From positions 1 through 32,243 of the forward strand of contig NZ_VICD02000207.1 in assembly GCF_006546735.2 (NCBI RefSeq): DNA of 32,243 nt, given 5' to 3'. The translations under genes and the position numbers were made by a program. The stretch comes from Marilutibacter maris (GTDB lineage: Bacteria > Pseudomonadota > Gammaproteobacteria > Xanthomonadales > Xanthomonadaceae). How positions within the stretch are numbered: position 1 is the first letter of the stretch; the number at the start of each line of letters is the position of its first letter. Shown piece after piece: positions 7,424 to 14,075 of the stretch. A model generated the notes under the pieces. It worked only from the letters and a program-made list of their open reading frames with translations. It had not been told where the DNA came from and searched no databases.

Positions 7424-8767
7424 TCACCCCGATACGGGTTTGCGACGGCGGCGACGACGGCGGCGCGGCGGCGACGCCGTCTCGATGTCGTCCTCGGCGT
7501 GCCGTGCCGCCTCCAACTGCGCGGCGAGCACGTCGCCAGGCTTGGCCTGGGCTTCGCGCCAGAAGGCCACGTCGTCGGCATGCTCGGGCGAGGCGGTCAG
7601 GCGCAGGCTGAGGAAATCGAAGGCGGCGCGGAAACGCGGATGCGCGAGCAGACGGAACACCCGCTTGCGCTGGCGGCCGCCGAAGCGCGACTGCAGCAGC
7701 CAGATCTCCTGCATCGGCTGCGAGAACCGGCGCGGCAACGCGACCGTGTCCAACTGGTGCACGGTGACCCGATCGGCTGCGCGCCGTTGCGCCTCGGCCG
7801 CATGCACCTGCTGGGCCTGAAGCTGCGCCAGGGTCCGGCAATACGCCGGCCACAACAGCAGCGCGAACAGGAACGCGGGCGACACCGGCTCCTCGTTGGC
7901 GACCCGCTGATCGGTGTTGCGCAGACCTTCCAGCAGCATCCGGCGCAGCGCGCCGCTGCGGTTGGAGGCCAGTGCCGCGGCGCTCTCCGGCAGCAGCACC
8001 GGCAGCAGACCGTGGCGCTCCAGACCGAGGAAGCTCTCGACCGCATGTCCGGACAGGAACAGCTTCAGGCATTCCTCGAACAGCCGCGCCGGCGCCGACT
8101 CGGCCAGCAGCGGCGCCAGGGTGCGGATCGGCGCGGCGGTCGCCGGCTCGATCTCGAAGCCGAGCTTGGCCGCCAGCCGGATCGCCCGCAGCATCCGCAC
8201 CGGGTCCTCGCGATAGCGCGTCTCCGGGTCGCCGATCAGGCGCATCACCCGGTTGCGCACGTCGTCGAAGCCGCCGACGTAGTCGCGAACCGAGAAGTCC
8301 TCGATCGAGTAGTACAGCGCGTTGGCGGTGAAGTCGCGACGGATCGCGTCTTCCTCGATGGTGCCGTAGACGTTGTCGCGGACCAGGCGGCCGCCGTCGA
8401 CCTCGCGGTCGCCGCTGCCGTCGTCGCTGTTGGCACGGAAGGTGGCGACCTCGATGATCTCGCGGCCGAACACGACGTGGGCCAGACGGAAGCGACGCCC
8501 GATCAGGCGACAGTTGCGGAACAACTGCTTGACCTGCTCCGGGGTCGCATCGGTGGCGACGTCGAAGTCCTTGGGATGTCCGCCGACCAGCAGGTCGCGT
8601 ACCGCTCCGCCGACCAGATAGCCGGCAAAGCCGGCATCGCGCAGGCGATACAGCACCCGCAACGCGTTGGAGCTGATCTCCTTGCGCGAGACGCAGTGCT
8701 GGTCACGGGGAACGGTCCGCAGCGAGACGGCGGGCGTGGAATTTTCGGTGTGGTGATCGGCTGGCAT
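7424..8767 (-). CDS. pcnB: Poly(A) polymerase I
   Basis: Adds 3' poly(A) tails that promote RNA decay. The protein is 447 aa, of the class II nucleotidyltransferase family shared with CCA-adding enzymes. It shows LVGGAVRDLLVGGHPKDFDVATDA (residues 51-74, catalytic DFD at 67-69), RRDFTANALYYS, and EDPVRMLRAIRLAAKLGF. Length, the R-rich tail (RRRRRRRRK at the extreme C-terminus, a likely RNA-binding tail) and the folK neighbour favour PcnB over a CCA enzyme. ATG at 8767 was chosen; no clear Shine-Dalgarno sequence is visible. It is first in the pcnB-folK-pan-pgi block and diverges from tRNA-Glu. Confidence 0.94.
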   Translation of the reverse strand: MPADHHTENSTPAVSLRTVPRDQHCVSRKEISSNALRVLYRLRDAGFAGYLVGGAVRDLLVGGHPKDFDVATDATPEQVKQLFRNCRLIGRRFRLAHVVFGREIIEVATFRANSDDGSGDREVDGGRLVRDNVYGTIEEDAIRRDFTANALYYSIEDFSVRDYVGGFDDVRNRVMRLIGDPETRYREDPVRMLRAIRLAAKLGFEIEPATAAPIRTLAPLLAESAPARLFEECLKLFLSGHAVESFLGLERHGLLPVLLPESAAALASNRSGALRRMLLEGLRNTDQRVANEEPVSPAFLFALLLWPAYCRTLAQLQAQQVHAAEAQRRAADRVTVHQLDTVALPRRFSQPMQEIWLLQSRFGGRQRKRVFRLLAHPRFRAAFDFLSLRLTASPEHADDVAFWREAQAKPGDVLAAQLEAARHAEDDIETASPPRRRRRRRRKPVSG

Positions 8768-8820
8768 TCGGGCGGACTTTGCCGCAGCTCAATGGAATGT
8801 AAAAGAGGCGCAGAAAATCG

Positions 8821-8850
8821 TTGCCAATGGCGGCAACAGCCCACTATACT
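8821..8850 (+). promoter_or_regulatory. Promoter of tRNA-Glu
   Basis: TTGCCA (8821-8826) and TATACT (8845-8850) with an 18-base spacer form a good sigma-70 promoter. Predicted +1 is near 8857, in GGCCGCC, a GC-rich discriminator of the kind associated with growth-rate or stringent control of stable RNA genes. The transcript would have a leader of about 33 bases before the tRNA. GTTGCC/GGCAAC (8820-8837) forms an inverted repeat over the -35. Confidence 0.7.
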
Positions 8851-8889
8851 AGCAGGCCGCCCTGGTGCTGAGCGCCACGGCGGATCCCA

Positions 8890-8965
8890 GCTCCCTTCGT
8901 CTAGAGGCCTAGGACGTGGCCCTCTCAAGGCTAAAACAGGGGTTCGAATCCCCTAGGGAGCGCCA
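8890..8965 (+). tRNA. tRNA-Glu (anticodon CTC)
   Basis: A 76-nt tRNA with encoded CCA. The acceptor GCTCCCT (8890-8896) pairs with AGGGAGC (8955-8961), followed by discriminator G and CCA. The anticodon stem is 8917-8921/8929-8933 with loop CTCTCAA and anticodon CTC at 8924-8926. The T-arm AGGGGTTCGAATCCCCT and the D-region TTCGTCTAGAGGCC are nearly identical to E. coli tRNA-Glu. CTC reads GAG, the favoured Glu codon in a GC-rich genome; the usual TTC isoacceptor is not in the window. Confidence 0.97.
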
Positions 8966-8971
8966 TATCCC

Positions 8972-9003
8972 GAAAGCCCGTGCCGCAAGGCACGGGCTTT
9001 CTC
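8972..9003 (+). terminator. Rho-independent terminator of tRNA-Glu
   Basis: A perfect 13-bp stem, GAAAGCCCGTGCC (8972-8984) and GGCACGGGCTTTC (8989-9001), with loop GCAA, starts 6 bases after the tRNA CCA. The stem ends in A/T pairs, so it can work in both directions. Confidence 0.85.
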
Positions 9004-9007
9004 ATAT

Positions 9008-9032
9008 CCGTCGCTCCCGGGGGGACTTGAAC
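9008..9032 (-). pseudogene. Decayed tRNA 3' end, inverted orientation
   Basis: Read on the minus strand this is GTTCAAGTCCCCCCGGGAGC followed by GACGG. It resembles a T-loop, 3' T-stem and acceptor, and matches the tRNA-Glu 3' end (TTCGAATCCCCTAGGGAGCG) at about 17 of 23 positions. The 5' T-stem and everything before it are gone and CCA is lost. With the functional tRNA it forms two tRNA 3' ends pointing at the shared terminator. Confidence 0.45.
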
Positions 9033-9106
9033 GGTTCGACGGATTCGTCGGGAACGAATCCGGACAGCCGCAGGCTGCCCGCAGGGCGCGGCACCGGGAT
9101 GCGCCG

Positions 9107-9129
9107 CGTCGATCCTCCAGGGAGCGCCA
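9107..9129 (+). pseudogene. Decayed tRNA-Glu 3' end, direct orientation
   Basis: AGGGAGCGCCA (9119-9129) exactly repeats the last 11 bases of tRNA-Glu 164 bp downstream. It is preceded by CGTCGATCCTCC, a degenerate T-arm, and followed by a second copy of the tRNA terminator. The 5' portion is missing or unrecognisable, so it cannot be a functional tRNA. It may be a remnant of a tandem tRNA-Glu or an attachment-site scar. Confidence 0.6.
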
Positions 9130-9136
9130 GTTCCGA

Positions 9137-9171
9137 GGGCCCGTGTCGCAAGGCACGAGCCCTTTCCTTTT
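9137..9171 (+). terminator. Second, diverged copy of the tRNA terminator
   Basis: GGGCCCGTGTC (9137-9147), loop GCAA, GGCACGAGCCC (9152-9162), then TTTCCTTTT. It differs from the terminator at 8972 by a few substitutions but has the same loop and the same spacing after GCGCCA, so it was duplicated with the tRNA 3' end. Confidence 0.65.
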
Positions 9172-9274
9172 GTGGCGCATGCGACGCCGTGGGCGCCGCC
9201 CGACCGGCATGATCGCGGCACCCGAGCTTCCGGCCTCCCGCCCCGCCGCTATGGGCTTCCTCCGCCCCGGCCGA

Positions 9275-9280
9275 TAGAAT
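9275..9280 (+). promoter_or_regulatory. -10-like box of fdxA
   Basis: TAGAAT in an otherwise GC-rich region 28 bases before the fdxA ATG would give a leader of about 21 bases that includes the AAGGA ribosome-binding site at 9296-9300. No convincing -35 is seen. Confidence 0.4.
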
Positions 9281-9307
9281 AACCGGCGCACCTTCAAGGA
9301 ATCCGCC

Positions 9308-9631
9308 ATGCCCTTCGTCGTCACCGAGAACTGCATCAAGTGCAAGTACACCGACTGCGTCGAGGTGTGCCCGGTCGACTGTTTCCACGAGGGCCCGAAC
9401 TTCCTGGTGATCGACCCGGACGAGTGCATCGACTGCACCCTGTGCGAGCCAGAATGCCCGATCAACGCGATCTATCCCGAGGACGACGTACCGGCAGGAC
9501 AGGAGGCTTTCGTCGCCCTCAATGCCGAACTCTCGCAGGCCTGGCCGGTGATCACCGCGCGCAAGGACCCGCTGCCGGACGCCAAGGACTGGGAAGGCAA
9601 GACCGACAAGCTGCCGCTGCTGGAACGCTGA
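9308..9631 (+). CDS. fdxA: 7Fe ferredoxin FdxA
   Basis: A 107-aa cytosolic electron carrier with one [3Fe-4S] and one [4Fe-4S] cluster, of the Azotobacter FdI type. Cysteines sit at 9, 12, 17, 21, 25, 40, 43, 46 and 50. By comparison with FdI, C9, C17 and C50 bind the 3Fe cluster and C21, C40, C43 and C46 the 4Fe cluster; C12 and C25 are free. The replacement of the first CxxCxxC by C9-x7-C17 is the diagnostic 3Fe pattern. The C-terminal extension after residue 60 is typical. It is monocistronic: its own -10 box and AAGGA precede it and a strong bidirectional terminator follows. The redox partner cannot be told from the neighbours. Confidence 0.95.
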   Translation: MPFVVTENCIKCKYTDCVEVCPVDCFHEGPNFLVIDPDECIDCTLCEPECPINAIYPEDDVPAGQEAFVALNAELSQAWPVITARKDPLPDAKDWEGKTDKLPLLER

Positions 9632-9677
9632 GCGCATCGCCCCATCCGCGCGACCGCATCGCGCGCATCGCGGCACG

Positions 9678-9706
9678 AAAAAGGGGCGTCGATCGACGCC
9701 CCTTTC
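9678..9706. terminator. Bidirectional terminator between fdxA and bamC
   Basis: AAAGGGGCGTC (9680-9690) and GACGCCCCTTT (9695-9705) flank GATC, which is itself palindromic, so the whole element is symmetrical. A and T runs on the two sides serve both convergent genes. Confidence 0.85.
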
Positions 9707-9741
9707 CGTTCATGCGCCAGGCCGCCGGCCCGGCGTCCGGC

Positions 9742-10272
9742 TCACTGCCCGCCCAGGGCCGTCTGCAGCGCGCGGATCAGTTGGGCCGGAGCCTCTCCTG
9801 AAGCCGGCACGCCGCGCGGGTCGACCGCCGACACGTAGGCGCCGCCCTCGACTTCGCTGACCCGGACCAGGAAGTTGCTGTCCCGGTAATTGACGTCGTA
9901 GGCGCCCAGCAGCTGCGCGCGGCTGACGATGGTGAGGCCCTCGCTCGCCTCCAGCGCCTGCCCGACCCGCGCGAACACCTCGTCGCGGCTGCCCTGGAGG
10001 TTGAACCCCAGCGCCGCGGACGCGGTACGGCGGGCCTCGACCACGGAACTGGCGGTCACGCTGCCGGTGGCCTGCGGCGCATCGCTGGCCGGAAGCGGCG
10101 GCGGCACTTCCAGCGGACGGTCGGCCGGATCGGCAGCGTACAGGTCGTTGCCCTTGCGGAACCAGCCGCAGCCGGCGGTCGCGACCAGGGCGACGGCCAG
10201 GGTCGCGGCCAACGCGGCGCGGGGGATCGCGCGGGGGATCGCGCGGGGGATCATGGGAAGGCTTGGGGTCAT
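9742..10272 (-). CDS. bamC: BamC/NlpB-like outer-membrane lipoprotein
   Basis: A 176-aa lipoprotein. The n-region MTPSLPMIPRAIPRAIPR and a hydrophobic segment precede lipobox ATAGC (lipidated Cys near residue 34). One helix-grip-like domain follows (about 80-176: ALGFNLQGSRDEVFARVGQAL...FLVRVSEVEGGAYVSAVD). E. coli BamC has 344 aa and two such domains, so this is a shortened form, as commonly seen in Xanthomonads. dapA lies directly upstream with a 35-bp gap, as dapA-bamC in E. coli, which is the main support for the name. GGAG six bases before the ATG fixes the start. The n-region is encoded by three exact 12-bp tandem repeats. Confidence 0.75.
   Translation of the reverse strand: MTPSLPMIPRAIPRAIPRAALAATLAVALVATAGCGWFRKGNDLYAADPADRPLEVPPPLPASDAPQATGSVTASSVVEARRTASAALGFNLQGSRDEVFARVGQALEASEGLTIVSRAQLLGAYDVNYRDSNFLVRVSEVEGGAYVSAVDPRGVPASGEAPAQLIRALQTALGGQ
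10217..10252 (-). repeat. Three perfect 12-bp tandem repeats in the bamC signal peptide
   Basis: GCGCGGGGGATC occurs three times head to tail and encodes the repeated A-I-P-R block in the positively charged n-region of the lipoprotein signal peptide. The unit is a multiple of three, so slippage would change the number of Arg/Pro residues without shifting frame. Confidence 0.9.
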
Positions 10273-10307
10273 GGAAATCTCCGGAAAGGCCGTCGGCGAC
10301 GACCGGG

Positions 10308-11213
10308 TCAGGCCGCGAGCGAGTTGCGGCATTCGTCCTCGATCGCGCGGATCGTGGCCAGCATGGTGGTCGCCGCGTCGCGGTGACGCTCGGACAGCGC
10401 CTGCAACGGCAGGCGCAGGTCGTGACCGATCCCCTGCAGCGTCAGCAGCGCCTTGACCGGGGTCGGGTTGGGTTCCACGCCAAGGAAGGCATAGAGCCCG
10501 TGCAGGCGCGCATCCCAGGCGCCGGCCTGCTCGGCCTTCCCGGCCAGGGCCAGGTTGCACAGCAGGCGGAACGCCGCCGGCACCACGTTGGAGGCGACCG
10601 AGATCACCCCGCGCGCGCCGGCCAGCATTGCCCGGCAGGCGGTCGGGTCGTCGCCGCTGAGCACCGAGAAATCGCGATCCTGCAGCTCCAGCAGCGCCTG
10701 CATCCGCTCCGGCTCGCTGCGCGCTTCCTTGATCGCGACGATGCGCGGATGCCCGGCCAGTTCGGCGACCGTCTCCGGCAGCATGTCGCCACCGGTCCGT
10801 GGCGGCACGTTGTAGAGCACGACCGGCAGCGCGCCGTCGTCGGCGATGGCGCGGTAGTGGGCCACCAGTCCGGCCTGGGTCGGACGCACGTAGGGCGGCG
10901 TGACCACCAGCGCCGCGTCGGCCCCCAGCGCCGCCGCGCGGCGGGTCTGCTCGACGGTCTTGGCGGTGTTGGAGTGTCCGGTTCCGGCCAGCACCGGCAC
11001 GCGCCCGGCGACGAACTCGATCGCGCTGCGCAGCAGCAGGTCGTACTCGGCGTCGTACAGGGCCGCCGCCTCGCCGGTCGAACCGGCGACCACGAGGCCC
11101 TGGGTGCCCCGCTCCAGCTGCATGGCCAGCAGCCGGTGCCAGGCGTCGAGGTCGAGTTCGCGGGCGGCGTCGAAGGGCGTCGCCAGTGCGGTGATGCTGC
11201 CGGATAGTTGCAA
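10308..11213 (-). CDS. dapA: 4-hydroxy-tetrahydrodipicolinate synthase
   Basis: Condenses pyruvate and aspartate semialdehyde, the branch point to lysine and diaminopimelate. The protein is 301 aa (E. coli 292). Active-site residues by alignment are S45-T46 (GSTGEA), Y108 (TPPYVRP), Y134 ([10 protein letters not shown]), R139 and the Schiff-base K162 (VAIKEAR). A TTG at 11213 is preferred as start: it gives [14 protein letters not shown], the usual N-terminus, with AAAGG seven bases upstream. The only in-frame ATG (11285) adds 24 atypical residues. It diverges from gcvR with overlapping promoter-like boxes and is followed by bamC. Confidence 0.94.
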   Translation of the reverse strand: MQLSGSITALATPFDAARELDLDAWHRLLAMQLERGTQGLVVAGSTGEAAALYDAEYDLLLRSAIEFVAGRVPVLAGTGHSNTAKTVEQTRRAAALGADAALVVTPPYVRPTQAGLVAHYRAIADDGALPVVLYNVPPRTGGDMLPETVAELAGHPRIVAIKEARSEPERMQALLELQDRDFSVLSGDDPTACRAMLAGARGVISVASNVVPAAFRLLCNLALAGKAEQAGAWDARLHGLYAFLGVEPNPTPVKALLTLQGIGHDLRLPLQALSERHRDAATTMLATIRAIEDECRNSLAA

Positions 11214-11287
11214 GGGAAAACCTTTGGGAATGACGGGCGCGGCGTCGCTGACGGTGGGGTGCGCGCGCTGACACGGGCACGGCACCG

Positions 11288-11324
11288 ATGTTACTTGCGG
11301 CGCGAAAGCGCGGGCAAGTATGCT
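11288..11324. promoter_or_regulatory. Overlapping face-to-face promoters of dapA and gcvR
   Basis: Plus strand: TTGCGG (11295-11300), 18-base spacer, TATGCT (11319-11324), reading to gcvR. Minus strand: TTGCCC (11317-11312), 18-base spacer, TAACAT (11293-11288), reading to dapA. The two -35 boxes are the arms of an inverted repeat, ACTTGC (11293-11298) and GCAAGT (11314-11319), with an inner GCGC-GAAA-GCGC. Only one polymerase could occupy the site at a time. Hexamer matches are moderate and the transcription starts are inferred. Confidence 0.5.
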
Positions 11325-11435
11325 GCCGGCAGGCGGTCGCGCCGTTCACCGGGCTGTTAACCGGGCCGGAACACGCGCCGATCGCGACACGCATCATCCG
11401 CCACACCCCTTCCAGTTTCCCGTGCAGGCGCCGCC

Positions 11436-11996
11436 TTGACCGATTCCGCTTCCCGGCCGTCGCCGACCGAAAACCATCTGCTGATCAACGCCTACACGAC
11501 GCATCCAGAGTCGCCGCTGCTGTCGGTGACGCGCCGGATCAGCGACAGCGGCTGCAACCTGGTCGACGCTCGCCTGGCGACGGTCGGCCGCGACGTGTCG
11601 GTGACCGCGCTGGCGGTGGGCTCGTGGGATTCGGTGGCCAAGCTCGAGGCCATGCTCACCCGGCTGGAGCGCGAGGAAGGCCTGAAGCTGGTCTGGTACC
11701 GCACCGGCGCCAAGCAGGTGCAGTCGAACCTGCTGCCCTACGTGGTCGAGGTGGTCGCCGCGGACAAGCCCGGCATCCTGTTCCAGCTGGCCGACTTCTT
11801 CGACCGCCAGGGCATCACCATCGAGAGCCTGCACTGCTCGCGCTACCGGGCGATGCAGACCGGCGCCGACATGTTCTCCGCCCAGGTCACCATCGGCGTG
11901 CCGGCGAACATGCACATCGCCGCCCTGCGCGACGATTTCCTGGAGTTCTGCGATCACCTGAACCTCGATGCCATCATGGATCCGATGAAGTTCTGA
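11436..11996 (+). CDS. gcvR: GcvR-type ACT-domain regulator of glycine cleavage
   Basis: A 186-aa protein with two ACT domains: about 15-85 (LLINAYTTHPESPLLSVTRRISDSGCNLVDARLATVG) and about 103-180 (VVEVVAADKPGILFQLADFFDRQGITIESLHC). In E. coli GcvR binds GcvA and blocks activation of the glycine-cleavage operon when glycine is low; it is not itself a DNA binder. Length and two-ACT layout match. The start is a TTG at 11436 with CAGG upstream; no ATG is available near the N-terminus, so both genes of this divergent pair appear to use TTG. It is 17 bp upstream of bcp and probably co-transcribed with it; bcp lies just downstream of gcvR in E. coli as well. Confidence 0.88.
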   Translation: MTDSASRPSPTENHLLINAYTTHPESPLLSVTRRISDSGCNLVDARLATVGRDVSVTALAVGSWDSVAKLEAMLTRLEREEGLKLVWYRTGAKQVQSNLLPYVVEVVAADKPGILFQLADFFDRQGITIESLHCSRYRAMQTGADMFSAQVTIGVPANMHIAALRDDFLEFCDHLNLDAIMDPMKF

Positions 11997-12013
11997 ACGA
12001 GGCGACCCGACCC

Positions 12014-12496
12014 ATGGCCGAAGACGGAAAGAAACTCCCCGCCAAGACCCTCAAGCTGCCGCTGGCCCTGTCCGGCGGCGACAGCGCCACCCTCGGCGAC
12101 TACGCCGGCCAGTGGCTGGTGCTGTACTTCTATCCCAAGGACAGCACCCCCGGCTGCACCACCGAGGGCCTGGACTTCAATGCGCTGCTGCCGAAGCTGA
12201 AGAAGTTGAACGCCGCCGTGCTCGGTGTGTCGCGCGACTCGGTGCGCTCGCACGACAACTTCTGCGCCAAGCAGGGCTTCCGCTTCCCGCTGGTCAGCGA
12301 CGCCGACGAGGCGCTGTGCAAGGCCTTCGACGTGATCAAGCCCAAGAAGCTGTACGGGCGCGAATACATCGGCGTGGAACGCAGCACCTTCCTGATCTCT
12401 CCGGAGGGCGTCATCGCCCAGTCATGGCGGAAGGTGAAAGTCCCCGGCCATGCCCAGGCCGTCCTCGACGCACTCAAGGCTGCCCAGACGCAGTGA
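12014..12496 (+). CDS. bcp: Thioredoxin-dependent peroxiredoxin Bcp/PrxQ
   Basis: Reduces hydrogen peroxide and organic or lipid hydroperoxides in the cytosol. The protein is 160 aa. The peroxidatic Cys is C48 in YPKDSTPGCTTEG, the canonical PxxxTxxC context. The E. coli resolving Cys five residues later is absent (L53). Instead C84 (NFCAKQGF) is present, the spacing reported for the Xanthomonas campestris PrxQ, so an intramolecular C48-C84 disulfide is expected. It follows gcvR by 17 bp. An in-frame extension upstream overlaps gcvR and is not coding. Confidence 0.95.
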   Translation: MAEDGKKLPAKTLKLPLALSGGDSATLGDYAGQWLVLYFYPKDSTPGCTTEGLDFNALLPKLKKLNAAVLGVSRDSVRSHDNFCAKQGFRFPLVSDADEALCKAFDVIKPKKLYGREYIGVERSTFLISPEGVIAQSWRKVKVPGHAQAVLDALKAAQTQ

Positions 12497-12608
12497 CCCA
12501 CCCCGCCCGCCCGATCCGACGCCGTCCCGCCCCGCGGGCCACGGCGGCTTTGCCCTGCCCGTCGCCCGGCACGGCCGCCGCCGCCCGTACAACCGCCAGG
12601 AAGTCCGA

Positions 12609-14021
12609 ATGACGCGAAGCAAGCGCATCTACGTGCTCGACACCAACGTGCTGATGCACGACCCGACCGCCCTGTTCAAGTTCGAGGAGCACGACGTGTT
12701 CCTGCCGATGCAGGTCATCGAGGAGCTCGACAACGGCAAGAAAGGCAACTCCGAGGCCAGCCGCAACGCCCGCCAGGTCAGCCGCTTCCTCAACGAGCTG
12801 ATCGAGGCCCAGGGCGGCAAGGGCAGCATCCACGAGGGCATCGTCCTCAACCGCCCCAATGGCCTGCAGCTGCGCGGCGAGCACAGCAGCGGGCGGCTGC
12901 TGTTCCAGACCGACAACTTCGACGCCGGTAAGCGCTTCGGCGCGGTGGTCCCGGACAATGCGATCCTCGGCGCGATCCTGGCGCTGAAGGAAGCCGAGCC
13001 GACGGTGCCGGTGGTGTTCGTCTCCAAGGACATCAACCTGCGGATCAAGGCCTCGATCGCCGGCATCGTGTCGGAGGACTACGAGAACGACCGCGCGCTG
13101 GACGACTTCAGCCTGCTCTACGCCGGCGCCACCGCGCTGCCGGAGGACTTCTGGCAGCGCAACGGCAAGGACCTGAAGTCCTGGACCGACAAGGGCCGCA
13201 CCTTCTACGAGATCGCCCGCGGCGAACCCGGCGAGGGCGAGGAGGCGTGGTATCCGAACCAGTTCCTGTACCTGCCCGGCGACGACCAGTCGGAGATGAA
13301 GGTCGTGCGCATCACCGACGACAAGGTGGTGATGCAGATCGTCGACGACTTCCGCCACAGCCAGCACGCGGTCTGGGGTATCACCGCGCGCAATCGCGAA
13401 CAGAACTTCGCCCTCAATGCGCTGATGGATCCGGAAATCGACTTCGTCACCCTGCTCGGCACCGCCGGCACCGGCAAGACCCTGCTGGCCCTGGCGGCGG
13501 GCCTGGCGCAGACGATGGACCAGCAGCGCTACCGCGAGATCATCATGACCCGCGCGACGGTCAGCGTCGGCGAGGACATCGGCTTCCTGCCCGGCACCGA
13601 GGAGGAGAAGATGACCCCGTGGATGGGCGCGCTGACGGACAACCTGGAAGTACTCACCCACAACCAGGACGGCGGCAGCTGGGGGCGCGCGGCGACCAAC
13701 GACCTGCTCGCTTCCAGGATCAAGATCCGCTCGCTGAACTTCATGCGCGGCCGCACCTTCCTCAGCCGCTGGCTGATCCTGGACGAGGCGCAGAACCTGA
13801 CCCCGAAGCAGATGAAGACGCTGATCACCCGCGCCGGCCCGGGCACCAAGATCGTCTGCCTCGGCAATGTCGAGCAGATCGACACGCCCTACCTGACCGA
13901 GACCACGTCCGGCCTGACCTACGCGGTCGACCGCTTCAAGCACTGGGAACACAGCGCCAGCGTGACCCTGCGCCGCGGCGAGCGCTCGCGCCTGGCCGAC
14001 TACGCCTCCGAGGTGCTTTGA
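12609..14021 (+). CDS. PhoH-family PIN-ATPase fusion (PhoH2/YlaK type)
   Basis: A 470-aa protein joining an N-terminal PIN ribonuclease domain (about 1-150: YVLDTNVLMHDP with D11 and N13; QVIEELDN; DNAILGAIL; VSKDINLRIKA) to a C-terminal PhoH NTPase (about 245-470). Walker A GTAGTGKT spans 284-291 (K290) and Walker B LILDEAQN has D392 and E393. In mycobacteria the same fusion (PhoH2) acts as an ATP-dependent RNA helicase and ribonuclease. Here no adjacent antitoxin gene is seen, so RNA processing is inferred from the family only. AGGAAG eight bases before ATG sets the start. It is 112 bp after bcp and ends at a strong terminator. Confidence 0.93.
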   Translation: MTRSKRIYVLDTNVLMHDPTALFKFEEHDVFLPMQVIEELDNGKKGNSEASRNARQVSRFLNELIEAQGGKGSIHEGIVLNRPNGLQLRGEHSSGRLLFQTDNFDAGKRFGAVVPDNAILGAILALKEAEPTVPVVFVSKDINLRIKASIAGIVSEDYENDRALDDFSLLYAGATALPEDFWQRNGKDLKSWTDKGRTFYEIARGEPGEGEEAWYPNQFLYLPGDDQSEMKVVRITDDKVVMQIVDDFRHSQHAVWGITARNREQNFALNALMDPEIDFVTLLGTAGTGKTLLALAAGLAQTMDQQRYREIIMTRATVSVGEDIGFLPGTEEEKMTPWMGALTDNLEVLTHNQDGGSWGRAATNDLLASRIKIRSLNFMRGRTFLSRWLILDEAQNLTPKQMKTLITRAGPGTKIVCLGNVEQIDTPYLTETTSGLTYAVDRFKHWEHSASVTLRRGERSRLADYASEVL

Positions 14022-14030
14022 GCGCACATG

Positions 14031-14061
14031 CGAAAGGCGGCCGCGGAACGGCCGCCTTTCG
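14031..14061. terminator. Terminator between phoH-like gene and the convergent secreted-protein gene
   Basis: CGAAAGGCGGCCG (14031-14043) and CGGCCGCCTTTCG (14049-14061) form a perfect 13-bp stem with a 5-base loop, 10 bases after the phoH stop and 14 bases from the opposite stop. Confidence 0.8.
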
Positions 14062-14075
14062 TCGCACCACTCCGG

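Noticed and set aside
9013-9129. A second, intron-containing tRNA-Glu
   Set aside because: Only six acceptor pairs match. There is no recognisable D-arm or anticodon arm, and the extra length (about 40 bases) is far too short for a group I intron.
10217-10252. A CRISPR-like array
   Set aside because: The repeats are only 12 bp, directly adjacent without spacers, and lie within a coding signal peptide.
12474-14027. A 517-codon open frame opposite the PhoH-like gene
   Set aside because: Complete PIN and PhoH motifs on the plus strand explain this region.
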